A stretch of DNA of 60,130 bases from an uncultured bacterium (GCA_905215405.1 CAJMQE010000012.1:1-60130), one strand, 5' to 3'. Shown: positions 1-9,722, counted from the first letter of the stretch. Notes: generated by a model not told the origin, from the sequence alone. Program-made: numbers and translations.

Positions 1-1
1 A

Positions 2-52
2 CCCCTCAAAGATTGAGGGGCAGGGGAGTTGAAGTGTCGCAGACACTTTTTT
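2..52 (+). terminator. Double hairpin with T-run upstream of the ABC-F gene
   Basis: Two perfect hairpins lie in series. The first pairs CCCCTCAA (2-9) with TTGAGGGG (13-20). The second pairs AAGTGTC (32-38) with GACACTT (42-48) and runs straight into T residues up to 52, the form of an intrinsic terminator. It may end a gene outside the window, or act as an attenuator for the ABC-F gene at 134, since antibiotic-responsive ABC-F genes are often controlled that way. The upstream sequence needed to decide is not present. Confidence 0.7.
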
Positions 53-133
53 ATAACTGTAAATATGTTTTGGAAAGAATACGGTCACAGATGGACAATA
101 AATGTTCTGTGAAATGGAGGATAAACAATTACG

Positions 134-1912
134 ATGATTAAAGTACAAAAATTATCTTACTCAATACCACAAAAAGATTTATATAAAAAGATTTCATTTA
201 CACTGGAAGATGGGCAGCACTGCGCATTTATCGGATCAAATGGAACTGGTAAAAGTACGCTGGTCGATATGATCATGCACAAAGAAGAATATCTCTATGA
301 TGGCAAAATTGAGCTGGCACCACATTGCAGAGTTGGCTATATCAGTCAGTTCTCGACAGAAGTAACCAATCCATCCCTTACGGTACTGGATTATCTGAGC
401 GAACAGTTCGTACAGGCGCAGGAGGAAATTGCAGCAATCTGTGTGGAGATGGAAACAGCTGAGGATATGGAAGCTGCATTTGAAAAGTATCAAAAAGCGC
501 TGGATGCATTTAGTGCAATCGGTGGAGATGCTTATGAGAGTAATATTTTAAAACAGCTGAAGTTGGCTGGACTTGAAAATTACAGGGACAACGTGATTAC
601 GACACTTAGTAGTGGAGAGTTCAAAATCATTCAGGTCATTCGTCAGATGATCACAGAACCAAATCTGCTGATCATGGATGAACCGGATGTCTATCTGGAT
701 TTTGCGCATATCAATGCCCTGATGAATCTGATCAATGCATATAAAGGGACAATGCTTGTAGTTACGCATAACCGTTATCTGCTGAATCATTGTTTTAACA
801 AGATCCTGCATTTGGAAAATGCAGATATTCAGGAGTTCGATGGCAGTTATACGGATTATCGTTTCAACCTGTTACAGACAAAAATGGAAATGCAGGAGCT
901 GGCAGCAGCGGATCTGGAAGAGATAGAACGAAATGAAAAAGTTGTGGAGAAACTGAGAGCAGAGGCAACGATGTATACAGATGCAACGCGTGGACGTGCC
1001 TTGCATGCAAGAGTGTCATTGTTGGAGAGGTTGAAGGCACGCCGAATCAAAGAGCCATTTGTTGATATCAGTCAGCCCGAAATTCATTTTTCCACTGATC
1101 TTTCACAGGAAATGACCGCAACGGAGACAGAATCTGCAACAATAAAGGACAGGATTGTGCTCAGTCTTACAGATTACAGTGCAGCATTTGATGAGTTGCT
1201 TCTTTCCGGTGTGAACTTTGAATTAAAAGCCAATGAGAAGGTAGCAATCGTTGGTGCAAATGGAACAGGGAAGACAACAATGCTCAGACAGATCTTTGCA
1301 AATCAGCAGGAAAGTATCAAGGTAACAGATGGTGTGGAAATGGCATTTTTATCCCAGTTCCCAGGCGAGACGCTCAGTGAGACCAATACGATCATTGAGG
1401 AATTTGAAACGGTTGGATTTGAAACAGAAAAAGAAATTGCAGCATTTTTAAGTGGATACGGATTTCAAGAGGATGAACTCAGAAAGAAGATCGCAACATT
1501 TTCTGGTGGAGAAAAAAATCTGTTACAATTAGCTAAACTTGCCGCTGGCAATGCCAATTTGCTTCTTTTGGACGAACCGACCAGTCATCTGGATCTCTAT
1601 GGACAGGCAGCACTTGAAAAGGCGTTAAATGAGTATAATGGAGCGATTCTGATGGTTTCCCATGATTTCTATACAATTGCCGACTGCATGGACGCAGTGC
1701 TTTTGGTAGAAGGACAGACGATGAGAAAGATGAGCATCCGAAAGTTCAGAAAGATGATCTATGCGGATCATTTTGACAAGGATTATCTGGAACTGGAACA
1801 GAAAAAGAAAGAACTGGAAATGCGTGTGGAAAAAGTCTTGATTCAGAAGGATTTTGAACAGGCACAAAAGATTTCAGAGGAACTTGAGGCAGTTATTAAA
1901 AAAATGCAATAA
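134..1912 (+). CDS. ABC-F family ATPase (ribosome-associated, possible antibiotic protection)
   Basis: 592 residues with two nucleotide-binding domains in one chain and no membrane segment, the ABC-F plan. Domain 1 has Walker A GSNGTGKS (34-41), signature LSSGE (158-162) and Walker B LLIMDEPD (178-185). Domain 2 has Walker A GANGTGKTT (about 375), signature FSGGEK (about 455) and LLLLDEPTSHLD (about 477). A charged linker lies between the domains and a Lys/Glu-rich coiled tail ends the chain. Family members bind the ribosomal E site, and some protect against macrolides, lincosamides or pleuromutilins. Whether this one gives resistance cannot be read from sequence. A GGAGG at 116-120 supports the ATG at 134. 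The first domain has an unusual signature and D-loop (EPDVYLD), so its site may be specialised. Confidence 0.9.
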   Translation: MIKVQKLSYSIPQKDLYKKISFTLEDGQHCAFIGSNGTGKSTLVDMIMHKEEYLYDGKIELAPHCRVGYISQFSTEVTNPSLTVLDYLSEQFVQAQEEIAAICVEMETAEDMEAAFEKYQKALDAFSAIGGDAYESNILKQLKLAGLENYRDNVITTLSSGEFKIIQVIRQMITEPNLLIMDEPDVYLDFAHINALMNLINAYKGTMLVVTHNRYLLNHCFNKILHLENADIQEFDGSYTDYRFNLLQTKMEMQELAAADLEEIERNEKVVEKLRAEATMYTDATRGRALHARVSLLERLKARRIKEPFVDISQPEIHFSTDLSQEMTATETESATIKDRIVLSLTDYSAAFDELLLSGVNFELKANEKVAIVGANGTGKTTMLRQIFANQQESIKVTDGVEMAFLSQFPGETLSETNTIIEEFETVGFETEKEIAAFLSGYGFQEDELRKKIATFSGGEKNLLQLAKLAAGNANLLLLDEPTSHLDLYGQAALEKALNEYNGAILMVSHDFYTIADCMDAVLLVEGQTMRKMSIRKFRKMIYADHFDKDYLELEQKKKELEMRVEKVLIQKDFEQAQKISEELEAVIKKMQ

Positions 1913-1928
1913 ACTTAGGTAGGTAGCA

Positions 1929-2073
1929 GGTAGAGGCAGTTGTCAGGCAGGTACTGTTTCGTCAAGTAGAGGCAGTCGTCAGGAAGGAACTGTCTCGTCA
2001 GGTAGAGGTAGTCGTCAGGCAGGTACTGTCTCGTCAAGCAGAAGCAGATGTCATACAGACATCTGTCCCGCCA
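1929..2073. repeat. Four degenerate tandem copies of a 36-bp unit
   Basis: Copies start at 1929, 1965, 2001 and 2037 (36, 36, 36 and about 37 bp). Each contains GTAGAGGCAGT-like and CTGT(C/T)TCGTCA segments. The last copy has diverged so that CAGATGTC (2045-2052) pairs perfectly with GACATCTG (2058-2065), an 8-bp hairpin with a 5-base loop. The array sits between two convergent genes. It has no coding signal on either strand and may act as a weak 3' structure. Confidence 0.8.
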
Positions 2074-2136
2074 GTCGACGACTCCGATGATCGCAGAAAA
2101 GCGGATAGCGGATAGATAAATTTGGTAGAATTTCTC

Positions 2137-2688
2137 TTATTTCTGGGAAAAGATACAGGCATTCATAAAGTTGATAAAGGCATCAACATCCATCTGGGGA
2201 TCTGCATTCCAGCGGGAAACGGCTGAAAGAATACCGGATAGATAAAATTCTTTCAGAAGGCCCTGCTGATATTCGCTGAATCCGGAAGTTGGAATGAAGA
2301 AATGATTGAGAAGCGGCCAGACGAGTTCTTTTAGCTTCTGGGTAAATCGGGGATCGCCACGGTCACTTAAAAGAATTGTCGAATAACGGGAATATTTCTG
2401 CATTAATTCTACAAATACGCTCATATTATGCTGCAGGGAAAAAGTACTGCCCTGCTGATAGAGACGGGAAAATATCTCAGATATCTGTTTCAGCAGATAG
2501 TCTTCAATCTGGTAGAGAATGTCATAGACGTCTTTGTAATAAAGATAGAAAGTACCACGGTTGTATCCTGCGAGATCTGTAATCTCACGGATCGTAATTT
2601 TATCAACAGGTTTCATGGTGTAGAGCTGCCAGAAAGCCTGACGTAGATTTTCCTTTGTCTGCTCAGTGACCTGAGGTTGTTTGTTCAA
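2137..2688 (-). CDS. TetR/AcrR family transcriptional regulator
   Basis: 183 residues. The N-terminal 55 residues form a TetR helix-turn-helix, with ITIREITDLAGYNRGTFYLYY typical of the family's recognition helix region. The rest is a helical ligand-binding domain. The best start is TTG at 2688: on the minus strand GGGAGG lies 7 bases before it, and the next Met is inside the helix-turn-helix. It diverges from the ABC transporter at 2942, and a long inverted repeat lies between them, so it probably represses that exporter and perhaps itself. The ligand is unknown. Confidence 0.88.
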   Translation of the reverse strand: MNKQPQVTEQTKENLRQAFWQLYTMKPVDKITIREITDLAGYNRGTFYLYYKDVYDILYQIEDYLLKQISEIFSRLYQQGSTFSLQHNMSVFVELMQKYSRYSTILLSDRGDPRFTQKLKELVWPLLNHFFIPTSGFSEYQQGLLKEFYLSGILSAVSRWNADPQMDVDAFINFMNACIFSQK

Positions 2689-2824
2689 TGTTATGCCTCC
2701 CTTTTAATACCGGTAATGAGCCGGGCTGAATCGGTGTATTCATAACAGAAATGGAGAAATAAAATATTAGTTTTCCAAATAGTCTGAATCATATCGTATC
2801 ATTTATATTGTATAGTATTGTAAC

Positions 2825-2896
2825 ATACCACTTATCATCACTCAACACACTGTTGTGCATTGTTGATTGATGAAAGTGGTATTTTTTTAGTATACT
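2825..2896 (+). promoter_or_regulatory. Inverted-repeat operator over a sigma-A promoter for the ABC transporter
   Basis: A long imperfect inverted repeat has arms at 2825-2847 and 2861-2882 (ATACCACTT at one end, AAGTGGTAT at the other, TCAACA and TGTTGA innermost). A promoter fits across its right arm: -35 TTGATG (2867-2872), 18-base spacer, -10 TATACT (2891-2896), with the ABC ATPase starting at 2942. A repressor on the repeat would block the -35, which suits the divergent TetR protein. The right arm also ends in a T-run, so a structural role is a weaker alternative. Confidence 0.6.
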
Positions 2897-2941
2897 GAAA
2901 AATAGAGAAAATAAGCAGATACAACAGATAATGGAGGAATT

Positions 2942-3643
2942 ATGGCATATATTGAATTTAATCATATCACAAAGGAGTACCGGACCGGAGAGACGACAAT
3001 CAAAGCGCTTGACGATGCATCCTTTGAGGTCGAAAAGGGTGAACTGGCGGTCATTCTGGGCTCATCAGGAGCAGGCAAGACGACTGCGCTGAACATTTTA
3101 GGAGGCATGGACGTTCCAACATCCGGACAAATTATTGTCGATGGAAATCCGGTCACGGATTACAATAAAAAACAGCTGGTAGGATATCGAAGAACGGATA
3201 TCGGATTTGTATTTCAGTTCTATAACCTGGTACCTAATCTGACAGCACTGGAAAATGTGGAGCTGGCGGTACAGGTCTGTAAGGATGCACTGAATGCATC
3301 TGAGACGCTTAATAAGGTAGGACTGCAGGACAGAAAAGGGAACTTCCCAGCGCAGCTTTCCGGTGGTGAGCAGCAGCGTGTCTCAATTGCACGTGCACTT
3401 GCAAAGAATCCAAAGCTTCTTTTGTGCGATGAACCAACAGGTGCATTAGATTATAATACTGGAAAACAGATTTTACAGCTTCTGCAGGATACCTGCCGTA
3501 AGGAAAATATCACTGTACTTCTGATCACACACAATTCTGCACTTGCTCCAATGGCGGACAGACTGATTCGGTTTAAAAGTGGAACTGTCACAGAAATCAC
3601 AAAGAACGACAATCCGACACCAATTGCGGAAATTGAATGGTAG
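2942..3643 (+). CDS. ABC transporter ATP-binding protein (MacB/LolD class)
   Basis: 233 residues, one complete nucleotide-binding domain: Walker A GSSGAGKTT (40-48), signature LSGGEQQR (about 139), Walker B LLLCDEPTGALD (about 160). The sequence is closest to the MacB/LolD/FtsE class, which pairs with FtsX-type permeases, and such a permease follows 13 bases downstream. These pairs export peptides or drugs or act mechanically on the envelope rather than import. ATG at 2942 follows GGAGG at 2933-2937. Divergent TetR control is likely. The substrate is unknown. Confidence 0.93.
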   Translation: MAYIEFNHITKEYRTGETTIKALDDASFEVEKGELAVILGSSGAGKTTALNILGGMDVPTSGQIIVDGNPVTDYNKKQLVGYRRTDIGFVFQFYNLVPNLTALENVELAVQVCKDALNASETLNKVGLQDRKGNFPAQLSGGEQQRVSIARALAKNPKLLLCDEPTGALDYNTGKQILQLLQDTCRKENITVLLITHNSALAPMADRLIRFKSGTVTEITKNDNPTPIAEIEW

Positions 3644-3656
3644 GGAGTAAGCATAA

Positions 3657-6365
3657 ATGAAGAAAGCATATAACAAAGACATTTTTCGGTCCCTAAAGAA
3701 GGGAAAAAAGCGTTTTCTCTCCATTATGCTGATTACAGCACTTGGTGTAATGATGGCAACTGGAATCAGAGCAGCCTGCACAGATCTGCGTATTTCAGCA
3801 GACCGTTTTTATGATGAACAGAACCTTTTTGATATCAGTATAGTTTCGACGATGGGACTCACACAAGATGACCTTTCTGCATTAAAAGAGCTTCCTGAGG
3901 TGCAGGAGGTTCAGGGAGATTATAGTGCAACGGTATCGACTAGAAATGGAGAAAAGAATAAGAGTGTATCCATGAAGACATTTGAAGAGGGAGGGATCAA
4001 TCTTCCGTATGTACAGCAGGGAACGCTTCCAACGGCGGATACGCAGATAGCAGTTACTCAAAATTACAGTAAGGATACAGGAAAAGGAGTGGGGGATACT
4101 GTTACCGTAGATCTTATGGATTCTGCATTTACAAATGATCAGTATGAAATCAGTGCAATCGTAACAGATGCAGCAGATGTCAATAACAGTGATGGAGCAG
4201 TGGCGTTTCGTTCCACTGCAACAACGGACTATACTTTTTTTGTGACACCACAGGCGGTGGACAGTGATGTATATACAGCAATCTATCTGACTGTTGGGGA
4301 TACAAAGGATCTCAATAGTTATTCAGATGCATATGACGACCGGATAAATGAGGTGACTGCTATCATCGATACACAGTTAAAAGAAGACCGTCAGCTGGCA
4401 CGTCTCATGGAACTGACAGCGCCAGCTTATGAAGAGATCGATAAAGCAGAAACTGAGATGTTACAGAAGTTCGATGATGCTGAAAGTCAGCTGGATCAGG
4501 CTGAAATGTTGATGAATGCGCAGGGAAATGTATCACAGACAAGTATGGCACAGGCGGGGGCAGCTTTTGGAAATGCGTCCCAGAGTGCTGCAATCGTAAA
4601 GCTTGAAGAGCAGAGACAGGAACTCGCCCGTCAGAAGGAAGAGGCACAGGAGGAGATAGAGGATTCCAGACAACAGGTCAGTGAAACACCCGTTCCACAG
4701 TGGTATATTCAGGACAGAAGTTCACTTAGCGGCTATGGAAATGTCAAAAGCGATGCTGCATCAATTGAGACTATCGGAACTATTTTTCCAATCCTCTTTT
4801 TAACAGTGGCCATCTTAATCAGTCTGACGACGATTACTCGTATGGTAGAAGAGGACAGAGGGTTGATCGGTACTTATAAGGCACTTGGTTTTTCAGATGG
4901 TGAGATCAGAAAAAAATATCTGATTTATGCAGTAAGCGCCTGTCTGCTCGGTGGGATTATCGGAGATCTGGGTGGATTTATCCTTCTTCCAGAGATCATG
5001 TTCGTAATATTCCAAACGATGTATCAGTTGCCCGCCTATGTACTGACATTTCATCTGCTCAATGGATTTGGTGCAATTCTGTTATTCCTTGCCGGAATTA
5101 TTATTGCTACCTATTATTCCTGCCGAACAGAATTACGACAGCTTCCAAGTGCATTGATGAGACCGAAGGCACCACATGCGGGCTCGCGGGTATTTCTGGA
5201 ACATATTGGACCGCTCTGGAGGAGAATGTCCTTTTTAAATAAGGTTACAGCTCGTAATCTGTTCCGTTATAAAAAAAGATTATTGATGACAGTTGCAGGA
5301 ATTCTTGGATGTAGTGCACTTCTTGTATGTGGTTTCGCAATTAAGGATTCTGTCACAGATCTGATGCCAAGGCAGTATGAACAGACCTATCAGTATGATC
5401 TGATGGCAGTTGCGGCTGATGGACAAAATGATGTACTATTAGATAATCTTTCGGATGAGTCCCAGGTCGATGCATTTATTAACGTAAGAATCGAATCGGT
5501 AAAAATCAAAAATGCCGATGGCGGAGAAGAAAAGGTTCAGTTGATCGTTGTTCCGCAGGAGGCTGTGGAGAAGAATGAGCTGAAAGATTATATTCATCTG
5601 GAAAGTACAGATGGAGAAGAAGTGAATCTGGGCGATACCGGAATCGTTGTTACAAGAAATGCAGGAGATGTTCTGAATTTCCAGGCAGGGGATAGTGTTA
5701 CGCTGCAGACGTTAAAGTTGCAGGAGCATACAGCATCGGTGGATGCACTGGTGAAAAATTATCTTGGTAATAATGTATATCTGTCACAACAGGCATATGA
5801 AGAAATGTTCGGCAGCTTTGAACCAAATGGCGTTCTTGTGAATCTTTCTGCCGATTGTGTGGATCAGGGAGCATTTGCAGATGAACTGGGTGGAAAAGAT
5901 GGTGTATTGTCATCAGTCAGTACGCAGGAATTGAAAGAAGAGTTCACATCAGCCTTTGCACTGATCAACATGGTAGTTTATATTATTATCATAATGGCTG
6001 CAGCACTGGCATTTACGGTACTGTTTACACTGGCAACAACAAATATTTCTGAAAGACAGCGGGAACTGGCTACCATTAAGGTACTTGGGTTCTACGACAG
6101 GGAAGTACATTTGTATGTCAACAAAGAGACACTGATCCTGACTGGAATGGGAATTTTGCTCGGATTGCCGGCTGGATGTGCACTTGGTCATTGTCTGACC
6201 TATGCGCTGAATATGCCTTCAATCTATTTTGCAGTCTCCATTCATCCTTCCAGCTATCTGCTTGCAGCAGGAATCGCTTTATTATTTGCCATACTGGTCG
6301 ATCTTCTGACAGATCGGTCACTGGATGTGATTGATCCGATTGAGGCACTGAAGAGCATTGAATAG
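3657..6365 (+). CDS. FtsX-like ABC transporter permease
   Basis: 902 residues with two FtsX-type units. A membrane segment near 17-37 is followed by a large extracellular domain that includes a Gln/Glu-rich coiled coil at about 265-345. Three segments lie between about 370 and 490, and a further N-terminal segment near 540-560 opens the second unit. That unit ends in three segments (about 765-890) with the conserved ERQRELATIKVLGF motif typical of FtsX domains. It forms the membrane half of the exporter encoded with the ATPase at 2942. Similar proteins act in peptide-antibiotic resistance or envelope stress, but neither can be assigned here. Confidence 0.9.
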   Translation: MKKAYNKDIFRSLKKGKKRFLSIMLITALGVMMATGIRAACTDLRISADRFYDEQNLFDISIVSTMGLTQDDLSALKELPEVQEVQGDYSATVSTRNGEKNKSVSMKTFEEGGINLPYVQQGTLPTADTQIAVTQNYSKDTGKGVGDTVTVDLMDSAFTNDQYEISAIVTDAADVNNSDGAVAFRSTATTDYTFFVTPQAVDSDVYTAIYLTVGDTKDLNSYSDAYDDRINEVTAIIDTQLKEDRQLARLMELTAPAYEEIDKAETEMLQKFDDAESQLDQAEMLMNAQGNVSQTSMAQAGAAFGNASQSAAIVKLEEQRQELARQKEEAQEEIEDSRQQVSETPVPQWYIQDRSSLSGYGNVKSDAASIETIGTIFPILFLTVAILISLTTITRMVEEDRGLIGTYKALGFSDGEIRKKYLIYAVSACLLGGIIGDLGGFILLPEIMFVIFQTMYQLPAYVLTFHLLNGFGAILLFLAGIIIATYYSCRTELRQLPSALMRPKAPHAGSRVFLEHIGPLWRRMSFLNKVTARNLFRYKKRLLMTVAGILGCSALLVCGFAIKDSVTDLMPRQYEQTYQYDLMAVAADGQNDVLLDNLSDESQVDAFINVRIESVKIKNADGGEEKVQLIVVPQEAVEKNELKDYIHLESTDGEEVNLGDTGIVVTRNAGDVLNFQAGDSVTLQTLKLQEHTASVDALVKNYLGNNVYLSQQAYEEMFGSFEPNGVLVNLSADCVDQGAFADELGGKDGVLSSVSTQELKEEFTSAFALINMVVYIIIIMAAALAFTVLFTLATTNISERQRELATIKVLGFYDREVHLYVNKETLILTGMGILLGLPAGCALGHCLTYALNMPSIYFAVSIHPSSYLLAAGIALLFAILVDLLTDRSLDVIDPIEALKSIE

Positions 6366-6696
6366 TATGAAATAGTGTGATGAAAGCAATTCAGATCAAT
6401 GACTGGATTGCTGATGATGCTAAAATATATTGCAAATTGCAACTGAAATTGTCAAAATATAAGAGAAAAAGAGTTCCTCAAACTGAAAGTATAGGAGAGT
6501 TCCACAGGTTGGAATTGTAAGAGTATTTTTCAAACCGGAATCATGAGAGTTTTACTCAGCTTGGAAGTAGCCAACAAATTGGCAACCAGGTCTGATGCTT
6601 GAATAGGAACGAGTAAAGTATAAAATTCAAATTAGAATAGAAAATAATAGAGATCGGGATGGAACCTGTATAAAAAATAAGTTTCATCACAAACTA
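6366..6696. other. Non-coding intergenic stretch
   Basis: No plausible gene was seen between the FtsX permease and the terminator at 6697. It holds loose repetitions of GGAATTGTAAGAGT- and GAGAGTT-like segments but no clear unit. Frequent stops in all frames and the lack of a ribosome binding site argue against a coding role. Confidence 0.6.
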
Positions 6697-6735
6697 GAAA
6701 GAGGTAAAACAGTCAGAGTTTTACTTCTTTTTTTG
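6697..6735 (+). terminator. Intrinsic terminator before the uronate operon
   Basis: AGAGGTAAAAC pairs with GTTTTACTTCT around a 7-base loop and is followed by a run of T. It separates the exporter region from the uxuA promoter. Confidence 0.8.
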
Positions 6736-6791
6736 TTTGCAAAAAAGCAGGTGAATACACAAAAATCAAGAAAAAATTTCCATTCTGCTTG

Positions 6792-6845
6792 TTGACAAGG
6801 GAGTAGGATAATGATAACATAAAGCCAAAACTAACATGTTAGTTT
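6792..6845 (+). promoter_or_regulatory. uxuA promoter with an 18-bp palindromic operator
   Basis: A consensus -35 TTGACA (6792-6797) is followed 17 bases later by TAACAT (6815-6820), with GATAAC as an alternative -10. The perfect palindrome AAACTAACATGTTAGTTT (6828-6845) covers the expected transcription start. The core ACTAACATGTTAGT recurs at 10728-10741 before the TRAP transporter. The GntR/FCD regulator at 9815 is the obvious binder, so repression released by a uronate intermediate is likely. Confidence 0.8.
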
Positions 6846-6866
6846 AATCGCAAGGAGGTAACAGGT

Positions 6867-7937
6867 ATGAAGATGACATTGCGCTGGTATGGTCCGGGCT
6901 ATGATACAGTAACACTCGAACAGATCAGACAGATTCCAGGTGTAAAAGGTGTAATTACAACATTGTTTGGAAAACAGCCAGGTGAGGTATTTACGGAGGA
7001 AGAAGTCAGAGAGTTAAAGAAAGTAGTAGAAGAAGCAGGTCTTGAGATTACAGGAATTGAATCGGTGAACGTCTCGGATGAGATCAAAATAGGCTCACCA
7101 AAGAGAGATGAACATATAGAAAATTATATTAAATCACTGGAATCTCTCGGTAAAGCAGGAATTCATATGGTATGTTATAACTTTATGCCTGTATTTGACT
7201 GGACTCGTTCTGATCTTGCCAGAGTCAGACCGGATGGTTCAACGGTGCTTGCGTATAATCAGGATACAGTCGATCAGATCGATCCAGAGCATATGAAAGA
7301 GTCTGTTGAAAAAATGTCTCAGGGGTATGTAATGCCGGGCTGGGAACCGGAGAGATTAGATCGTTTAAAGGAACTATTTGCAATGTACAGTGACATAGAT
7401 TCCGAAAAACTCTTCGATAATCTGGTCTATTTTCTGGAAGCAATTGGGCCAGTCTGTGAAAAATATAATATGCGGATGGGGATTCATCCTGATGATCCGG
7501 CATGGCCGATCTTTGGGCTGCCAAGAATCGTCACAGGACTGGATTCAATTCAGAAACTGTTAAAGGCAGTAGATAAGCCGTATAATGGAATTACGCTCTG
7601 TACAGGTTCTCTTGGATCAAATCAGAATAACGATATCTGTGCGATTATCAGAGCGGCAAAAGGCAGAATTCCATTTGCACATATCCGAAACTTAAAGTAT
7701 AACAGCCCAAGAGATTTCGAGGAAGCAGCACATTTATCAGAAGATGGTTCAATGGATATGTATGAAATTATGAAGGCGCTTTATGAGACTGGATTTGATG
7801 GAGCAATCCGTCCGGATCATGGAAGAATGATCTGGGGCGAAAAAGCGATGCCAGGATATGGGCTGTACGACAGAGCACTCGGTGCAACATATCTGAATGG
7901 CCTCTGGGAAGCAATCGACAAAAATGCAAAGGCATAA
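6867..7937 (+). CDS. uxuA: Mannonate dehydratase
   Basis: 356 residues, the usual length for Firmicutes UxuA. It dehydrates D-mannonate to 2-keto-3-deoxygluconate, a metal-dependent step of glucuronate breakdown in the cytoplasm. The N-terminus MTLRWYGPGYD, the central GIHPDDPAWPIFGLPRI and the C-terminal RPDHGRMIWGE are strongly conserved in the family. ATG at 6867 follows AAGGAGG (6853-6859). It is the first gene of an operon with fructuronate reductase and is controlled by the palindromic operator upstream. Uronate isomerase and the KDG kinase and aldolase are not in the window and must lie elsewhere. Confidence 0.96.
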   Translation: MKMTLRWYGPGYDTVTLEQIRQIPGVKGVITTLFGKQPGEVFTEEEVRELKKVVEEAGLEITGIESVNVSDEIKIGSPKRDEHIENYIKSLESLGKAGIHMVCYNFMPVFDWTRSDLARVRPDGSTVLAYNQDTVDQIDPEHMKESVEKMSQGYVMPGWEPERLDRLKELFAMYSDIDSEKLFDNLVYFLEAIGPVCEKYNMRMGIHPDDPAWPIFGLPRIVTGLDSIQKLLKAVDKPYNGITLCTGSLGSNQNNDICAIIRAAKGRIPFAHIRNLKYNSPRDFEEAAHLSEDGSMDMYEIMKALYETGFDGAIRPDHGRMIWGEKAMPGYGLYDRALGATYLNGLWEAIDKNAKA

Positions 7938-8090
7938 GGGAACATTTTAGAGACTTCACAGAGACAGGAACAAAATTTTAACAATCCTATTTTCGAAGCA
8001 TAGACAGATATTTATGCATGAAGTAAATCGATAGACAGGAAAACTAAAATAGAGATTGTAAAGAGAGATCGGAAAGAGAGGATAAGCTAG

Positions 8091-9701
8091 ATGAAACTTT
8101 CAATAGAAGAGCTGAAAAGCAAAGAACAATGGGAGAAGGCAGGAATTCAGATCCCATCCTATGATGTTGCGAAAGTAGCTCAGGAGACAAAAAAAGCACC
8201 AGTCTGGGTGCATTTTGGTATCGGTAATATATTTCGTATATTTATTGGAGAAATCGCAAATACACTGATTGAACAAGGGCTTAGCGACAAGGGAATCACC
8301 TGCGTGGAAACATTTGATTTTGACGTAGTAGACAAGATCTACCGTCCATTTGACAATCTGGTCCTGGCGGTAACCTTGAAGGAAGATGGAAGCACCACGA
8401 AGCAGGTGCTGGGCTCGTTGTCCGAGGCAATTAAGGCGCAGGCAGATGTGGAAGAAGAGTGGAACAGGCTGAAAGAGATCTTTCGTAATCCAGATCTGCA
8501 GATGGTCTCCTTTACGATCACGGAAAAGGGATATGCAATAAAAAATGCCCAGGGAGAGTTCTTCCCATTTATTCAGACGGATATTGAAAATGGGCCAGCC
8601 AAACCGAGTTCAGCCATGGCAGTCCTTGCGGCATTGCTCTATGAAAGGTTTCAGGCTGGTGGAACACCACTTGCAGTTGTTTCCATGGATAACTGTTCTC
8701 ACAATGGCGAGAAACTGAAATCATCTGTGGTAACGATGGTAAAAGAATGGGAAAAGAAAGGTTTTGTCGATCAGAAGTTTGAAGATTATATTACAAATGA
8801 AGACAAAGTCGCATTTCCATGGACGATGATCGATAAGATCACACCAAGACCGGCTGAATCAGTAGCGAAAACACTTGAAAATGCAGGACTTGAAGATATG
8901 GGAATTGTGGTCACAGGTAAGAACACGTATATTGCACCATTTGTAAATGCGGAAGGACCACAGTATCTGGTCATTGAAGACCGCTTCCCAAATGGTCGTC
9001 CACAGCTTGAAAAAGCGGGTGTATACATGGCTGACCGTGATACGGTCAATAAGGTGGAACGGATGAAAGTCACGACCTGTCTGAACCCACTGCACACGGC
9101 ACTTGCAGTATACGGATGTGTACTTGGATACACGTTGATTGCAGATGAGATGAAAGATGCTCAACTAGTAAGACTGGTAAAGGACATCGGGCTCAAAGAG
9201 GGCATGCCAGTTGTTACGGATCCTGGCATTATTTCGCCACAGGCATTTGCAGATGAGGTCATCAATGTCCGTATCCCAAATCCATTTATGCCGGATACAC
9301 CGCAGAGAATTGCCACAGATACATCACAGAAAGTCGGTATCCGCTATGGGGAGACAATCCGTGCCTATGTATCTAAGGACGGAAATGCTTCCGCACTTAC
9401 TGCAATTCCGCTTGCAATCGCAGGCTGGTGCAGATATCTTCTTGGCGTTAACGACAATGGAGAGCCATTTGACCGTTCAGCAGATCCAATGCTGGATGAA
9501 CTGACAAAACAGCTGGCAGGAATTAAGGTAGGTGAGCCGGAGAGTTATAAGGGACAGTTAAGACCGATTTTGTCTAATACGAATATATTTGGTCTGGATC
9601 TGTATGAAGCCGGAGTAGGCGATAAGATAGAGGAAATGTTTGTAGAAGAAATCCATGGCGTGGGCGCTGTTAGACAGACATTGAAAAAATACCTCAGTTA
9701 A
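8091..9701 (+). CDS. uxuB: Fructuronate reductase (mannitol dehydrogenase family)
   Basis: 536 residues. It is a long-chain polyol dehydrogenase with an N-terminal nucleotide-binding motif FGIGNIFR (about 42-49) and a C-terminal mannitol-dehydrogenase domain. The KVTTCLNPLH segment (about 326-335) supplies Lys, Asn and His in the arrangement used for catalysis in this family. Next to uxuA, the expected reaction is NADH-dependent reduction of fructuronate to mannonate. It is somewhat longer than the Escherichia coli enzyme. The 153-base gap after uxuA shows no terminator, so the two are probably cotranscribed. Tagaturonate reduction is possible but less likely given uxuA. Confidence 0.9.
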   Translation: MKLSIEELKSKEQWEKAGIQIPSYDVAKVAQETKKAPVWVHFGIGNIFRIFIGEIANTLIEQGLSDKGITCVETFDFDVVDKIYRPFDNLVLAVTLKEDGSTTKQVLGSLSEAIKAQADVEEEWNRLKEIFRNPDLQMVSFTITEKGYAIKNAQGEFFPFIQTDIENGPAKPSSAMAVLAALLYERFQAGGTPLAVVSMDNCSHNGEKLKSSVVTMVKEWEKKGFVDQKFEDYITNEDKVAFPWTMIDKITPRPAESVAKTLENAGLEDMGIVVTGKNTYIAPFVNAEGPQYLVIEDRFPNGRPQLEKAGVYMADRDTVNKVERMKVTTCLNPLHTALAVYGCVLGYTLIADEMKDAQLVRLVKDIGLKEGMPVVTDPGIISPQAFADEVINVRIPNPFMPDTPQRIATDTSQKVGIRYGETIRAYVSKDGNASALTAIPLAIAGWCRYLLGVNDNGEPFDRSADPMLDELTKQLAGIKVGEPESYKGQLRPILSNTNIFGLDLYEAGVGDKIEEMFVEEIHGVGAVRQTLKKYLS

Positions 9702-9722
9702 TGGTAAAATAATAAAAATAGT

